The translations under genes were made by a program, and so were the position numbers. Below are positions 6,542-13,667 of a DNA stretch of 19,910 nucleotides, in pieces; positions within the stretch are counted from its first letter, which is position 1; every line of letters begins with the position of its first letter. The DNA lies in NCBI GenBank assembly GCA_001399805.1, contig LIHJ01000031.1:1-19910 (forward strand), in the 5' to 3' direction. Below the pieces are notes generated by a model. It was not told where the DNA came from, made no database searches, and saw only the letters and a program-made list of their open reading frames with translations. Source of the stretch: Candidatus Bathyarchaeota archaeon BA1 (GTDB lineage Archaea; Thermoproteota; Bathyarchaeia; Bathyarchaeales; Bathyarchaeaceae).

Positions 6542-6940
6542 TTGGCTGAGGTATTGGACACCCGATTCCTTATTGAACATTTCTATTCGGATGATGCGGA
6601 AACAAAGCGTAAAACGTCTAAAAGGTTGAGGGAACTTACCGAACGCCAAAAGGGGATACTGCCCACCATAGTTATCGGCGAGGTTGTTAGGATCACTTGT
6701 GAAAAAAGAGGGAAGGAAGAGGCAGAGGCTCGTCATCTATTACTAATAAGAAGCGGACTACAAATTCAAGACTTAGATCAGGACATCGCTAGGGAAGCTG
6801 GATTGCTCAAGTGTCGATATAGAAATGTACCGATGGGTGATTGCATCATTGCCACGACAGCCACAATGAAAAGGGCCAAAGTGCTTTCCGATGACCCGCA
6901 TTTCGATGTCATGAGGGAGATAAAACGCACATGGATATAA
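6542..6940 (+). CDS. vapC: VapC toxin, PIN-domain ribonuclease
   Basis: A 132-residue PIN nuclease, expected to cut RNA (often tRNA) with Mg2+. All acidic active-site positions are present: Asp 6 (EVLDTRFLIEHF), Glu 47 (VIGEVVRI), Asp 100 (MGDCIIAT) and Asp 117/118 (LSDDPHFD). The TTG at 6542 is chosen over the longer frame because it begins right at the domain (MAEVLDT), lies one base after the vapB stop, and has GAGAGGAG about 7 nt upstream inside vapB. The length is normal for VapC, so this looks active. Confidence 0.88.
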   Translation: MAEVLDTRFLIEHFYSDDAETKRKTSKRLRELTERQKGILPTIVIGEVVRITCEKRGKEEAEARHLLLIRSGLQIQDLDQDIAREAGLLKCRYRNVPMGDCIIATTATMKRAKVLSDDPHFDVMREIKRTWI

Positions 6941-6965
6941 GTCGCCCCGACGACATTATATGTCG

Positions 6966-7460
6966 TTAAATCTGCTCCTGCTCCAAGTTTTTAGATAGCC
7001 AAACATAGGTTTGAGCCTCTTTAAACCCGAGCTTTTTAACGAATTTTATTGCTGCTTCGTTGGTTCCTTCGACGTCGGCCATGGCGATGCGGGCCCCCTT
7101 CTCCTTAAATCGCTTCTCCAATTCCCGGTAAAGGCGATAGCCCACCCCTCTTTTTTGATGGGTCTTCCGTACTCCGCACCACACGAAGTATCCATATGTC
7201 CATGGGGAATAGGGTCGCTTTAGTATCATCCCGAGGGCAAAACCCACTATCTTTTGAGTGGTGCTATCCTCAGCCACCAAACACAATTCTGGGTCACCAT
7301 AGAAGTAAGAAACGAGTTCATTCACATTCCAGGTTCGATAGGTATAGGGGGATGTCGAGGGGATGAATACCTTCTCCCCAATGTGCCAAACCTCAGGAAG
7401 GTCCTCAATAACCATCTGTCGAATCGCGATTCTTGCTCGTTCCCGCGCCAATAGAAACAT
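6966..7460 (-). CDS. GNAT family N-acetyltransferase
   Basis: Up to 164 residues. The GNAT core is clear: IAIRQMVIEDLPEVWHI at the start, strands LCLVAED and KIVGFALGMIL, then the acetyl-CoA loop VRKTHQKRGVGYRLYREL (QxxGxG, residues 102-107), IAMADVEGTNEAAIKFVKKLGF and the C-terminal TYVWLSK. This order is that of RimI-like protein or small-molecule acetyltransferases. The acceptor is unknown. The N-terminal ~10 residues precede the normal family start and may not be translated. It lies downstream of the PhoU-like gene on the same strand and partly overlaps a short frame from it. Confidence 0.85.
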   Translation of the reverse strand: MFLLARERARIAIRQMVIEDLPEVWHIGEKVFIPSTSPYTYRTWNVNELVSYFYGDPELCLVAEDSTTQKIVGFALGMILKRPYSPWTYGYFVWCGVRKTHQKRGVGYRLYRELEKRFKEKGARIAMADVEGTNEAAIKFVKKLGFKEAQTYVWLSKNLEQEQI

Positions 7461-7593
7461 TCACCTTTATACTCGCTAAAAGATCTTTATCACTAATTTC
7501 ATTATTTTTCTTTTGTAGTTTGGGCAAAATAAGATTTAACTCCTCTAACAGAAGGATTGCTTTGTCATAATCTTTCAAGCCTACAGATTTCAC
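7405..7593 (-). pseudogene. Possible out-of-frame tail of the PhoU-like gene
   Basis: A 62-codon frame begins with GTG 7593, overlapping the stop of the PhoU-like gene, and encodes LKDYDKAILLLEELNLILPK, an amphipathic helix like those of PhoU bundles, then KNNEISDKDLLASIKVN. It runs into the start of the GNAT gene. It may be the real C-terminus of the PhoU-like protein displaced by a frameshift, or a small overlapping gene. The last ~15 codons look non-coding. Confidence 0.35.
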
Positions 7594-8041
7594 TTGATGT
7601 ACCGAGAATCGTATTTACTGTGATCTCTGTAATCACGTCGCACATCCTTGCTATCTGCCTTAAGCTCCAAGCTATCGACTTTAGGGCGACCGCAACGTTG
7701 ATATTACTCACCTCCTCCAATATCTTCTTGACCAGTTCTCTTTCTGTCTCATTAGCTAGCCTTGCCGTCTCAATAACGTTATTAGCTAGTTTTATGTCCC
7801 CAATCAAGCGGGCTTTCATGGTTTTATCAGATATATTTTGAATCAATTCATTAAACTCGAATAGCCCTTCTAAAATATCCTGATGGGATGAGTACTCCTC
7901 ATCTTTTATCCCCAATGTTTCTCTGGCCATGTTCTCAGCATAGTCAGCCATTTCTTCAATACCCTTTGTGACCAACCGATAACCAACAATTTGCCCAGGC
8001 GATTTTAAGCTAATTTTCGCCCTCATCCCGCGCGCGGCCAT
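7565..8041 (-). CDS. PhoU-like helical bundle protein
   Basis: About 158 residues, almost all helix. It has two PhoU-like repeats, each with the motif pattern of a Glu/Asp pair on one helix: GIEEMADYAENMARETLGI (about residues 28-46) and SIAWSLRQIARMCDVITEIT (about 123-142). PhoU proteins bind metal clusters and regulate phosphate uptake. Archaeal ones are usually longer and often carry an N-terminal AbrB domain, absent here. ATG 8041 is used because the TATA-like GTATATATG on the minus strand (8062-8070) is ~25 bp upstream, the distance expected for a leaderless mRNA. No phosphate transporter genes are nearby. The final residues may be displaced by a frameshift (see 7405-7593). Confidence 0.75.
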   Translation of the reverse strand: MAARGMRAKISLKSPGQIVGYRLVTKGIEEMADYAENMARETLGIKDEEYSSHQDILEGLFEFNELIQNISDKTMKARLIGDIKLANNVIETARLANETERELVKKILEEVSNINVAVALKSIAWSLRQIARMCDVITEITVNTILGTSSEICRLERL

Positions 8042-8061
8042 CAACGCATCTCCCCGGACGT

Positions 8062-8070
8062 CATATATAC
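8062..8070 (-). promoter_or_regulatory. TATA box of the PhoU-like gene
   Basis: On the minus strand GTATATATG is centred ~25 bp ahead of ATG 8041, so transcription would start at or very near the first codon. Confidence 0.5.
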
Positions 8071-8109
8071 TATCAATGTAATATACATGAGAGCCCTGGC
8101 TGTGATTAA

Positions 8110-8229
8110 ATGGCCAAGAAAGCGGAGGTAAAATTCACCGAAACGGGGTTAAGCTTCATATTATGCCCAAAGTGTGTAAGAAAAACTTTTACAGCCACAC
8201 CCCACCACTCAGATGTCTATACTGCCTAA
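8110..8229 (+). CDS. Possible 39-residue CxxC small protein
   Basis: An ATG-to-TAA frame whose peptide begins MAKKAEVKFTETGLSFILCP and has a CPKC pair, a common half zinc-binding site. It ends soon after. It could be a real micro-protein, or the remnant of a zinc-ribbon gene that once had a second CxxC. It is divergent from the PhoU-like gene and ~180 bp ahead of rpoP. An overlapping hydrophobic frame at 8213-8317 (34 residues, with SAIIVFIGSVVGKALLICLA) may be another micro-ORF. Neither has a clear ribosome binding site. Confidence 0.3.
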   Translation: MAKKAEVKFTETGLSFILCPKCVRKTFTATPHHSDVYTA

Positions 8230-8360
8230 CCACTCTGCCATAATCGTGTTCATAGGTAGCGTTGTAGGCAAAGCCCTCCTGATATGCCTAGCTAAGAGAC
8301 TGGCAATAATAAATTAAGCTATATAACAAAATATCATAAGGTTGGAACCCATGAAAAACA

Positions 8361-8370
8361 CTTAAAAATA
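8361..8370 (+). promoter_or_regulatory. TATA box upstream of rpoP
   Basis: CTTAAAAATA lies ~40 bp before the rpoP ATG and predicts a transcript start near 8390 with a short leader. Confidence 0.45.
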
Positions 8371-8406
8371 CATGGAACCAGTTTATCAGGTTTAGAGGCA
8401 TAACAT

Positions 8407-8577
8407 ATGTCTGAGAAGCCTACGCGTGGTATTGTTTACGAATGCGTTAAGTGCGGTGCCAAAGTGCCATCCGAGGACCTTGAAATGCGTGGGGGTGGTG
8501 TGAAGTGCACCTACTGCGGCTACCGCGTCCTGAAAAAGATAAGACCGCCTGTCGTGAAACGCATACCCGCCAAATAA
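8407..8577 (+). CDS. rpoP: DNA-directed RNA polymerase subunit P (Rpo12)
   Basis: A 56-residue zinc-ribbon subunit of archaeal RNA polymerase, homologous to eukaryotic Rpb12, which sits at the Rpo3/Rpo10 assembly platform. The two knuckles are CVKC and CTYC (first reached at YECVKCGAKV, second at KCTYCGYRVL). The family hallmark C-terminus KKIRPPVVKRI is present, and the length is typical. The ATG is preceded by an AT-rich leader and a TATA box at 8361-8370. It is too short for common ORF cut-offs. A longer frame on the opposite strand (8392-8589) is only its shadow. Confidence 0.95.
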   Translation: MSEKPTRGIVYECVKCGAKVPSEDLEMRGGGVKCTYCGYRVLKKIRPPVVKRIPAK

Positions 8578-8755
8578 TTGATCTACCAAAGAATTTCCAG
8601 CCTCATTTCACAATTTCTACTAGTAACGGAAGTGTCTGCGTCGCCGTTTCACATCCTGAATTTGTTTGTGATTATTAGCCTTGTTCAGACCATCTTCCGA
8701 GCGATTCTCTCTGTAGATTTGTAACAATGAATCAATGTGCGACCAAAACTTGTTG

Positions 8756-9052
8756 CTAAAAGATTTCTTTTTCACCTATTTTTCTGAAAGCCCTTCCTCG
8801 GAGTTTCACTGAGGGTCCTATAGCTTCTTCAGGCTCTCTTTCAGTGGTTTTCCGCTTCACGGTTTCGCCGCAGATGCCCCTTGGCAGTAACCGCCGTTTT
8901 ATGCATGTGGCATAGCTACAATTGGATACTTCGCATTCCTCTTCTGTCCATCGGCACCACACCCTGTTCCCACGGAACATAATGGCATTTTTGCCGCATC
9001 GAAACAATTTACATTTCGGATAACAATACTGTACTCCAGCCAACCCGAGCAC
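8756..9052 (-). CDS. Cysteine-rich small protein, probable metal binder
   Basis: About 95-98 residues with nine or so Cys concentrated in the first 65 residues: YCYPKCKLFRCG, VWCRWTEEECEVSNCSYATC and RGICGE. Pairs with regular spacing (CX3CX4C, then a CX4CX4C-like cluster) suggest Zn or an Fe-S site. The last third (KRKTTEREPEEAIGPSVKLR) is basic and probably disordered. I recognise similar unnamed archaeal proteins but no function. GTG 9052 and TTG 9043 are both possible starts. The TATA-like CTTAAATTG on the minus strand (about 9058-9066) is so close that TTG 9043 on a leaderless mRNA is attractive. Confidence 0.65.
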   Translation of the reverse strand: MLGLAGVQYCYPKCKLFRCGKNAIMFRGNRVWCRWTEEECEVSNCSYATCIKRRLLPRGICGETVKRKTTEREPEEAIGPSVKLRGRAFRKIGEKEIF

Positions 9053-9116
9053 AACCCCAATTTAAGATGAGACTTTTCATGGGAGTTGGTGTCTGTTAAT
9101 CAATTTATAGTAAAAG

Positions 9117-9163
9117 ACAGTGGGCGTTATAAACTTTTTCTCCCATACAGTGGGCGTTATAAA
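9117..9163 (+). repeat. Two 17-bp direct repeats, each with a TATA-like box
   Basis: ACAGTGGGCGTTATAAA occurs perfectly at 9117-9133 and 9147-9163, a 30-bp period (about three helical turns). Each copy ends in GTTATAAA, which would serve as an archaeal TATA box on the plus strand, with GGGCG in the BRE position. No plus-strand gene follows, since both flanking genes are on the minus strand. The rest of 9053-9262 shows nothing. Confidence 0.7.
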
Positions 9164-9262
9164 AAAACATCACAGAACACCCAAATTTGAGGGATTCAAG
9201 CTATTAAACATGAATTGTTTACGTGACGCACCATGGCAAACTTTTACTGTTGCTGGAAGTTT

Positions 9263-10573
9263 CTAAGATACCGTTTTCTTTCTCATAATAGTTTTTATGA
9301 GCCCCTTGTATCCTAAGGCTAGGCCCGAGAAGGTGATTAATAGGCTCAGCAAAACATATGTGATCAGCTGGCTGGTTTTGAGGGGATGCCCGCCAACCAT
9401 TATGTATGTGTCCATCTTAAACATGACGACCTTCGTCTCATCCAAGTATAGGGTTCTAGTTCCATAGAGCTCTCCCATCACATACACGGAAATTCGATAA
9501 TCACCCCCAATCTTGGGAAGAGAAGCCGTCCCATATGCGTCTGTTTTTCTCGGAGGCTCAATCTTCACCCACCTTTGCTCAACCTTTCGCTCCACTTCAA
9601 CCATAGCGTTGGGGATGGGTTGACCAAAATAATCGATAACCACCACAGAGGGAGCCACATTGAGTATCTTACAATTGATTAAGAAGAATAATCGATCTTC
9701 GATGAGGTTCACAAAGGTTTCATTCAAAAGAAGCCTACTTTTTAGTTCAGTACTGTAACCGTGTACCCTGATCTTGTATTTTCCAAATGTGCAGTTGAAG
9801 GTGATACTTCCCCGGTCGTTGGTGTTTCCCGATTGAGTAAGAACGTTACCATTCCATTCGAAAACCTGGACCTGAGCCCTTGGTATTGGAAGCTTGACGG
9901 AGTCCACCACGTGAATAAACAAAGTGTACGTTGGGCATGTTATAGTGATGTTTACCCAACCACCCTTCAACAGCTGGTTTAAGTCTGGTACCAGGGTTCT
10001 ATTAAAGAGGAAACCATAGCGTCGGGCTTCGATGGCATAGCTAGCGTTAATGAGCATATTAGGCGCAACTATGGTGCCGGTTTCGTTCGAAATAAATGAA
10101 GTTTCTTCTGAACGCTTCTCTTTGTTTTTCGTTGAATAATTATACGTTAAGGTTATGTCAATGTAGGGCAGTGGAGCATTGCGCTCATCTGTGACCAGCA
10201 CCTTGACGTGGGCAAGGCTACAGCTGAAATTGCCTATCGTGACGTTTGATGTGATGTGTCGTTTTGGGAGGCTACCCACCTGCACATCCTTCCAGAAGGC
10301 TTTAAACGAGTAATGAGTGCCATTGGGAAGCTCGAACTCCACCCATCCCGTTTGATTGGTCTTCTCTCTCATAATGAAGGCTTCCGGGTCCTTTGTTGCG
10401 TTGTAAACCTCAACGGTCATGTTGGCTATGGGCTCTTTGTTAAGATTTATCGTTCTGATCTTCACCTGCACCCAAGCATTTTCGGAAGACGCTGGAATGG
10501 AGAGCCTCGCTATCAGCGAGGCTAGCACTATTAGAATCAGAGAAACACATTGAACCCTCGACAGCCTCAACAC
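9263..10573 (-). CDS. Secreted, membrane-anchored glycoprotein-like surface protein with carboxypeptidase-regulatory-like repeats
   Basis: About 436 residues. After a short basic start comes a signal segment (VSLILIVLASLIARLSIPAS). Then come tandem beta-sandwich repeats of the carboxypeptidase-regulatory/transthyretin-like type, seen as recurring strand patterns: WVQVKIRTINLNKEPIANMT, HVKVLVTDERNAPLPYIDIT, LFIHVVDSVKLPIPRAQVQV and SVVVIDYFGQPIPNAMVEVE, each followed by a G-x-x-x-F/L strand. It ends in a membrane helix (ITYVLLSLLITFSGLALGY) and a basic tail. At least thirteen N-x-S/T sites suggest heavy N-glycosylation outside the cell. The longer frame starts at 10612 but overlaps the TATA box. 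GTG 10573 or TTG 10570 have GGAGG just upstream. A ruined partial copy lies at 17238-17412. Confidence 0.8.
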   Translation of the reverse strand: MLRLSRVQCVSLILIVLASLIARLSIPASSENAWVQVKIRTINLNKEPIANMTVEVYNATKDPEAFIMREKTNQTGWVEFELPNGTHYSFKAFWKDVQVGSLPKRHITSNVTIGNFSCSLAHVKVLVTDERNAPLPYIDITLTYNYSTKNKEKRSEETSFISNETGTIVAPNMLINASYAIEARRYGFLFNRTLVPDLNQLLKGGWVNITITCPTYTLFIHVVDSVKLPIPRAQVQVFEWNGNVLTQSGNTNDRGSITFNCTFGKYKIRVHGYSTELKSRLLLNETFVNLIEDRLFFLINCKILNVAPSVVVIDYFGQPIPNAMVEVERKVEQRWVKIEPPRKTDAYGTASLPKIGGDYRISVYVMGELYGTRTLYLDETKVVMFKMDTYIMVGGHPLKTSQLITYVLLSLLITFSGLALGYKGLIKTIMRKKTVS

Positions 10574-10610
10574 GTAGCCTCCATGACTGTGAGCATTTCT
10601 CAAATACCAC

Positions 10611-10620
10611 ATTTAAATTT
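10611..10620 (-). promoter_or_regulatory. TATA box of the surface protein gene
   Basis: On the minus strand AAATTTAAAT predicts a transcript start near 10588, downstream of ATG 10612. This is why that ATG is rejected in favour of GTG 10573 or TTG 10570. Confidence 0.5.
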
Positions 10621-10882
10621 ACTGCTCCCTCAAATCACCTTCAACCAAACAGCGAGTGATCAAGGAAATATCAGGTTCGGTTTCCGGTTCTACATAGACA
10701 CGCATCTCATGGATGATTGAAGAGGAAAACGCAAGGAAAAGGCGCTCATGAAAAAAGGAAGAACCACATCGAGCCAATCGGATGTCATGTAGCTTTTCGA
10801 AGAATTTCAAGGGTTGTATGATGTTTTGTGTGGCTGGATTATGAATTTGACCAGGACTTGATGACCAGATTTTGCGCTTCAC
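10619..10882 (-). CDS. Small hypothetical protein downstream of mer
   Basis: An 87-residue frame starting with GTG 10882, the three bases right after the mer stop codon, so it would be co-translated with mer. The C-terminal part (IIHEMRVYVEPETEPDISLI then TRCLVEGDLREQ) looks like real protein. The N-terminal half is weak. A second start, an ATG overlapping the mer stop (ATGAGTGAAGCG), opens a more natural beginning, MSEAQNLVIKSW, but stops after 15 codons, so a frameshift within the gene is possible. No family recognised. Confidence 0.45.
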   Translation of the reverse strand: MKRKIWSSSPGQIHNPATQNIIQPLKFFEKLHDIRLARCGSSFFHERLFLAFSSSIIHEMRVYVEPETEPDISLITRCLVEGDLREQ

Positions 10883-11878
10883 TCATAGTTTAACGTGAGG
10901 AATGATCTTTTCACCTATGAGGTTGATGGCCTGCCGAACGTTAGGTCCTATCGGTGAACCCACAACGAATTGGGAAATGCCAGATTTGAGAAGTTGATTG
11001 ATACGCTCGATGCACGTGTCAGGTACACCGCAGACTGAAAAGGCCTCGATCATCTCTGGGGAAACCAAACCGAAGGCTCGAACCCAATCACTAGCTTTCA
11101 AGGCCTCTCGAATCTCCTCTGCCTTTTTCAGGTTGATGCCATGCCTCTCCAACACTACGCTTGGGCTACCGGCAACAATAAAGGAGACAACTGGTACTGC
11201 AGCTTTTGTAGCCTTCTTGAGATCCTCATGCACTGAGAAGGATGTGTAGGCAGCCACGTCCACGTCTGTCAATTTCTTGTCAGCCTCGGTTACACCCTTC
11301 CCCACACAATCCACGGCGTACTTTATGTCCTTGGGGTGACAGGCGTTTATCAAAACTCCATCACCTATCCTACCAGCCAACTCAAGCATTTTGGGTCCTT
11401 GAGCCCCCACATAGATGGGGATTTTTCCTCTTGGCTTAAAGAGAAACCTGGCACCTGTCATCCTAAATACGTCGCCCTTAAAAACAACGCTTTCCCCATC
11501 CATCATCCTTCTGATGATCTTAATGCTTTCTTGAACCGCCGTGAGTGGCTTCAGCATCTCCACACCAGCACAATCCAGCGTCGTCTTATCTCCAGCACCA
11601 ATGCCCAAAACCACCCTTCCCGGAGCCAACTCATTTAATGAGGCAATGGCTTGGGCAGTTACCACAGGGTTGATGAGATAGGGGTTGGTTACTCCAGGTC
11701 CAAATGTGATTTTGTTTGTGTAGATCGCTGCCGTAGTGAGGGTGACGTAGACGTTGCGATTGTTAAAGTGGTCAGTTATCCAGAGATAGTCAAAACCTCT
11801 TCTTTCAGCTTGAATAACATAATAGATTATCTTCCAATAGGGCTCTTTTGGGACGAATTCGATGCCGAATTTGACCAT
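10883..11878 (-). CDS. mer: 5,10-methylenetetrahydromethanopterin reductase (F420-dependent)
   Basis: 331 residues, the full length of Mer. It reduces methylene-H4MPT to methyl-H4MPT with F420H2, a cytoplasmic step in methanogenesis or the archaeal methyl branch of C1 metabolism. The bacterial-luciferase-like TIM barrel is recognised from FGIEFVPKEPYWKI, DYLWITDHFNNRNVYVTLT, FGPGVTNPYLINPV, VLGIGAGDKTTLDCAG and IPIYVGAQGPKMLELAGRIG, with VSFIVAGSPSVVLERHG and VVGSPIGPN near the C-terminus. These are Mer-specific rather than general luciferase-like features. GAGAGGAAGGG precedes the ATG. A TATA-like ATAAAAAAG lies about 35 bp upstream (near 11912-11921). No other methanopterin-pathway gene is in the window. 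Confidence 0.92.
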   Translation of the reverse strand: MVKFGIEFVPKEPYWKIIYYVIQAERRGFDYLWITDHFNNRNVYVTLTTAAIYTNKITFGPGVTNPYLINPVVTAQAIASLNELAPGRVVLGIGAGDKTTLDCAGVEMLKPLTAVQESIKIIRRMMDGESVVFKGDVFRMTGARFLFKPRGKIPIYVGAQGPKMLELAGRIGDGVLINACHPKDIKYAVDCVGKGVTEADKKLTDVDVAAYTSFSVHEDLKKATKAAVPVVSFIVAGSPSVVLERHGINLKKAEEIREALKASDWVRAFGLVSPEMIEAFSVCGVPDTCIERINQLLKSGISQFVVGSPIGPNVRQAINLIGEKIIPHVKL

Positions 11879-12014
11879 TTCCCTTCCTCTCAGTAGATCA
11901 TTAGTAGTCTATCTTTTTTATCTTATGGTTTTGTTTGGGGGTAGGAGCGATTGCCTCACCGCCATAAGGTTCAGCGAGCAACTTGGGGAGGAAACACCCC
12001 AGGCAGAAGATTGA

Positions 12015-12251
12015 CCTACACATGTATTAGAATGGCAAATTAGAGGATATGAGCGGCTTCACCTGCACAAGAGCTTGGTGGGAAGATTGGAAGTAATTAG
12101 ACCCGAGGTGCTGGAAAGGTGGAGGATGTTCGTTCCAGAAGAGACATTGTAAGCGATAATACGGCAGAGAGTGAACACCATTGAAGCGAGAAGGGTTGAG
12201 AGTGGGTTGATGTACTCGATTTTGAATATAAGATGCCACAATTGCTGCTAA
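12015..12251 (+). pseudogene. Interrupted coding sequence ahead of the LAGLIDADG gene
   Basis: One plus-strand frame reads HVLEWQIRGYERLHLHKSLV then GRLEVIRPEVLERWRMFVPE up to a TAA (12150-12152). It continues in the same frame as AIIRQRVNTIEARRVESGLM until 12251. The composition is convincingly protein-like. The following ORF (ATG 12233) is in another frame, so the N-terminal region of a longer LAGLIDADG protein may be broken here by a nonsense codon plus a frameshift near 12225-12240. I see nothing in the rest of the gap (11897-12010). Confidence 0.4.
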
Positions 12252-12646
12252 TCAAAGAGAAGCCCGAAGTTTTCGCGATGGCGATAGATACTGACGGATG
12301 GATTACTCGACATAGACTACGGAAAGCTGTCAGAATAAACCGTGTCTATAGATATGTATATGACATCGCAGAGGTTGGATTTTCAACCGAACACTTTGGC
12401 TTAACAAAGAAAATAGCAGACATGATGTGCATAGGTATCATTCCTAAACCAGCCCGACCACCACGCCACCCGCAACCCATGTTTGAAGTAAGGGTGAGGG
12501 GGTCAAGAGCGATTAGGGCGATATGCCTTATGCGTCCATACCTTGTCAAATGGACTTCAGAAGCGGATAAAATCCTTAGACTTTATAGAAGACGTCCCAT
12601 GATTCCGAGAGCCTTAGTACCTCCTCTGAGGGCTCTATTCTACTAG
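12233..12646 (+). CDS. Single-motif LAGLIDADG homing endonuclease-like protein
   Basis: 137 residues. FAMAIDTDGWI (residues 14-24) matches the LAGLIDADG helix plus catalytic acid (Asp 19 and Asp 21), followed by a beta-rich region (AVRINRVYRYVYDIAEVGF), a helix with EHFGLTKKIADMM, an FEVRVRG strand and a final helix pair with LMRPYLVKWTSEADKILRLY. That is the order of one LAGLIDADG domain, which would act as a homodimer on a near-palindromic DNA site. No intein splicing blocks are seen, so it is free-standing. The ATG has no clear ribosome binding site, and protein-like sequence upstream suggests the natural start was further 5'. It may be inactive. Confidence 0.72.
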   Translation: MPQLLLIKEKPEVFAMAIDTDGWITRHRLRKAVRINRVYRYVYDIAEVGFSTEHFGLTKKIADMMCIGIIPKPARPPRHPQPMFEVRVRGSRAIRAICLMRPYLVKWTSEADKILRLYRRRPMIPRALVPPLRALFY

Positions 12647-12704
12647 AGATGCTCGCGGGGTACAAACTCGATTCTAAACTTAACCAAGTTAATCGCCTCC
12701 TCCA

Positions 12705-13004
12705 TCACTTTTCCGCTTTCATAAAGACTTCCTTAACTGCTTTCACGGTGCCCACCAACTGAAGCTCTTGCTCTAGGACCTCTATCGTTTTGTCGGGTTC
12801 AAGAAGAACCGCTGCTTCAAAGAGCGCTGCCAACCCTACATCGTTTGCGAGAAGGTTTCGTTGCCAATGATAAAGTATGGTATTTGCCAATCCGCTAGGC
12901 ATCTTGTCATCATTCTTAGATAAGAGAACCAGATCGATCAATTTGTCAGAAAGCATCTCTCGCCTTTCAACAGGGACCGTCTTAATCACTTTCAGATAAG
13001 CCAT
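12705..13004 (-). CDS. Conserved-looking hypothetical helical protein
   Basis: 99 residues from ATG 13004 (128 if the longest frame is used). This start is chosen because GAGGAG is ~8 nt upstream and a TATA-like CTTTATTGG (about 13036-13044) would start transcription inside the longer frame. The protein begins MAYLKVIKTVPVERREMLSD, contains NDDKMPSGLANTILYHWQRN and a helix LGLAALFEAA-like (GLAALFEAAVLLEPDKTIEV), and ends VKAVKEVFMKAEK. It looks like a soluble all-alpha protein. I do not recognise the family. It shares a strand with the coiled-coil gene and tldDE but has its own promoter. Confidence 0.65.
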   Translation of the reverse strand: MAYLKVIKTVPVERREMLSDKLIDLVLLSKNDDKMPSGLANTILYHWQRNLLANDVGLAALFEAAVLLEPDKTIEVLEQELQLVGTVKAVKEVFMKAEK

Positions 13005-13268
13005 ATCCATCACTCCTCTACAGTATTTAGTCATTTTCCAATAAAGTGTTAAGTGGCAACATTTATCCTCTTCCCCATTTTTTCTGTTCAATCACATTAT
13101 TTTGAGGTGATGATTCAGCTTCTAGGCTTTTTAAGCCATGCGTTGAATATGCCTCAAAAAATACGAGAGCATATAACCTTAACGCCTGATTACTGGCTGG
13201 GCGGTTTCCACACCCAATTAGGTACAGATACTTTCCATACATTTTTTGTGGCGAGAGGGCTTCAGATC

Positions 13269-13667
13269 TTAAGTTTCAATTGAAAACTCTTCGGAGGCAT
13301 GCTTCTCTTCCAGCTTTTTCTTCTCCTCTTTAAGCTTAGCTATATCACTTTCTAGCATGGAAACTTTGGCCTCTAATTCGGGGATTGCTTTTAACGCCTC
13401 TATCTCCGCTAAGAGACTGGCTTTTTCGCTTTCTAGCGCCTTTATCTTTTCCTCCAACTCGGCCTTTTTTTCCACGGTTTTCATGAGTTCAACCTCGAGT
13501 TCTTCAACTCTTTTCGCACCTATAACTCTAACCCTCTCTCCGTCGATTTTGAGGGTGTCCAGCAGTTTCCCTATTACCTCAGCAATGACGGCATCTCCAC
13601 TACGTCCATGCAGTGCCCATATCATGTACCCAATTTCCCTTTTAGAGATTTCAATAGTGCGAGTCAT
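13269..13667 (-). CDS. Coiled-coil protein of unknown function
   Basis: 132 residues. Residues 1-52 form a small folded part (TIEISKREIGYMIWALHGRS, IAEVIGKLLDTLKIDGERV). Residues 54-122 are a long heptad coiled coil (VEELEVELMKTVEKKAELEE, IKALESEKASLLAEIEALKA, VSMLESDIAKLKEEKKKLEE). This layout suits a dimerising scaffold or adaptor. The partner is not evident. It lies ~240 bp downstream of tldE on the same strand. Confidence 0.72.
   Translation of the reverse strand: MTRTIEISKREIGYMIWALHGRSGDAVIAEVIGKLLDTLKIDGERVRVIGAKRVEELEVELMKTVEKKAELEEKIKALESEKASLLAEIEALKAIPELEAKVSMLESDIAKLKEEKKKLEEKHASEEFSIET

Noticed and set aside
8392..8589. Minus-strand 65-codon frame
   Set aside because: It is the complement of rpoP, which has unmistakable zinc knuckles and the RPPVVKR tail.
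9117..9163. CRISPR-like repeat
   Set aside because: Only two copies, the unit is 17 bp with a 13-bp gap, and there are no cas genes. A duplicated promoter-like site is a better description.
13053..13283. Plus-strand frame of 76 codons (from ATG 13149: MPQKIREHITL...)
   Set aside because: It runs antisense into both flanking minus-strand genes, its start is uncertain, and no family pattern is seen. A small gene cannot be fully excluded.
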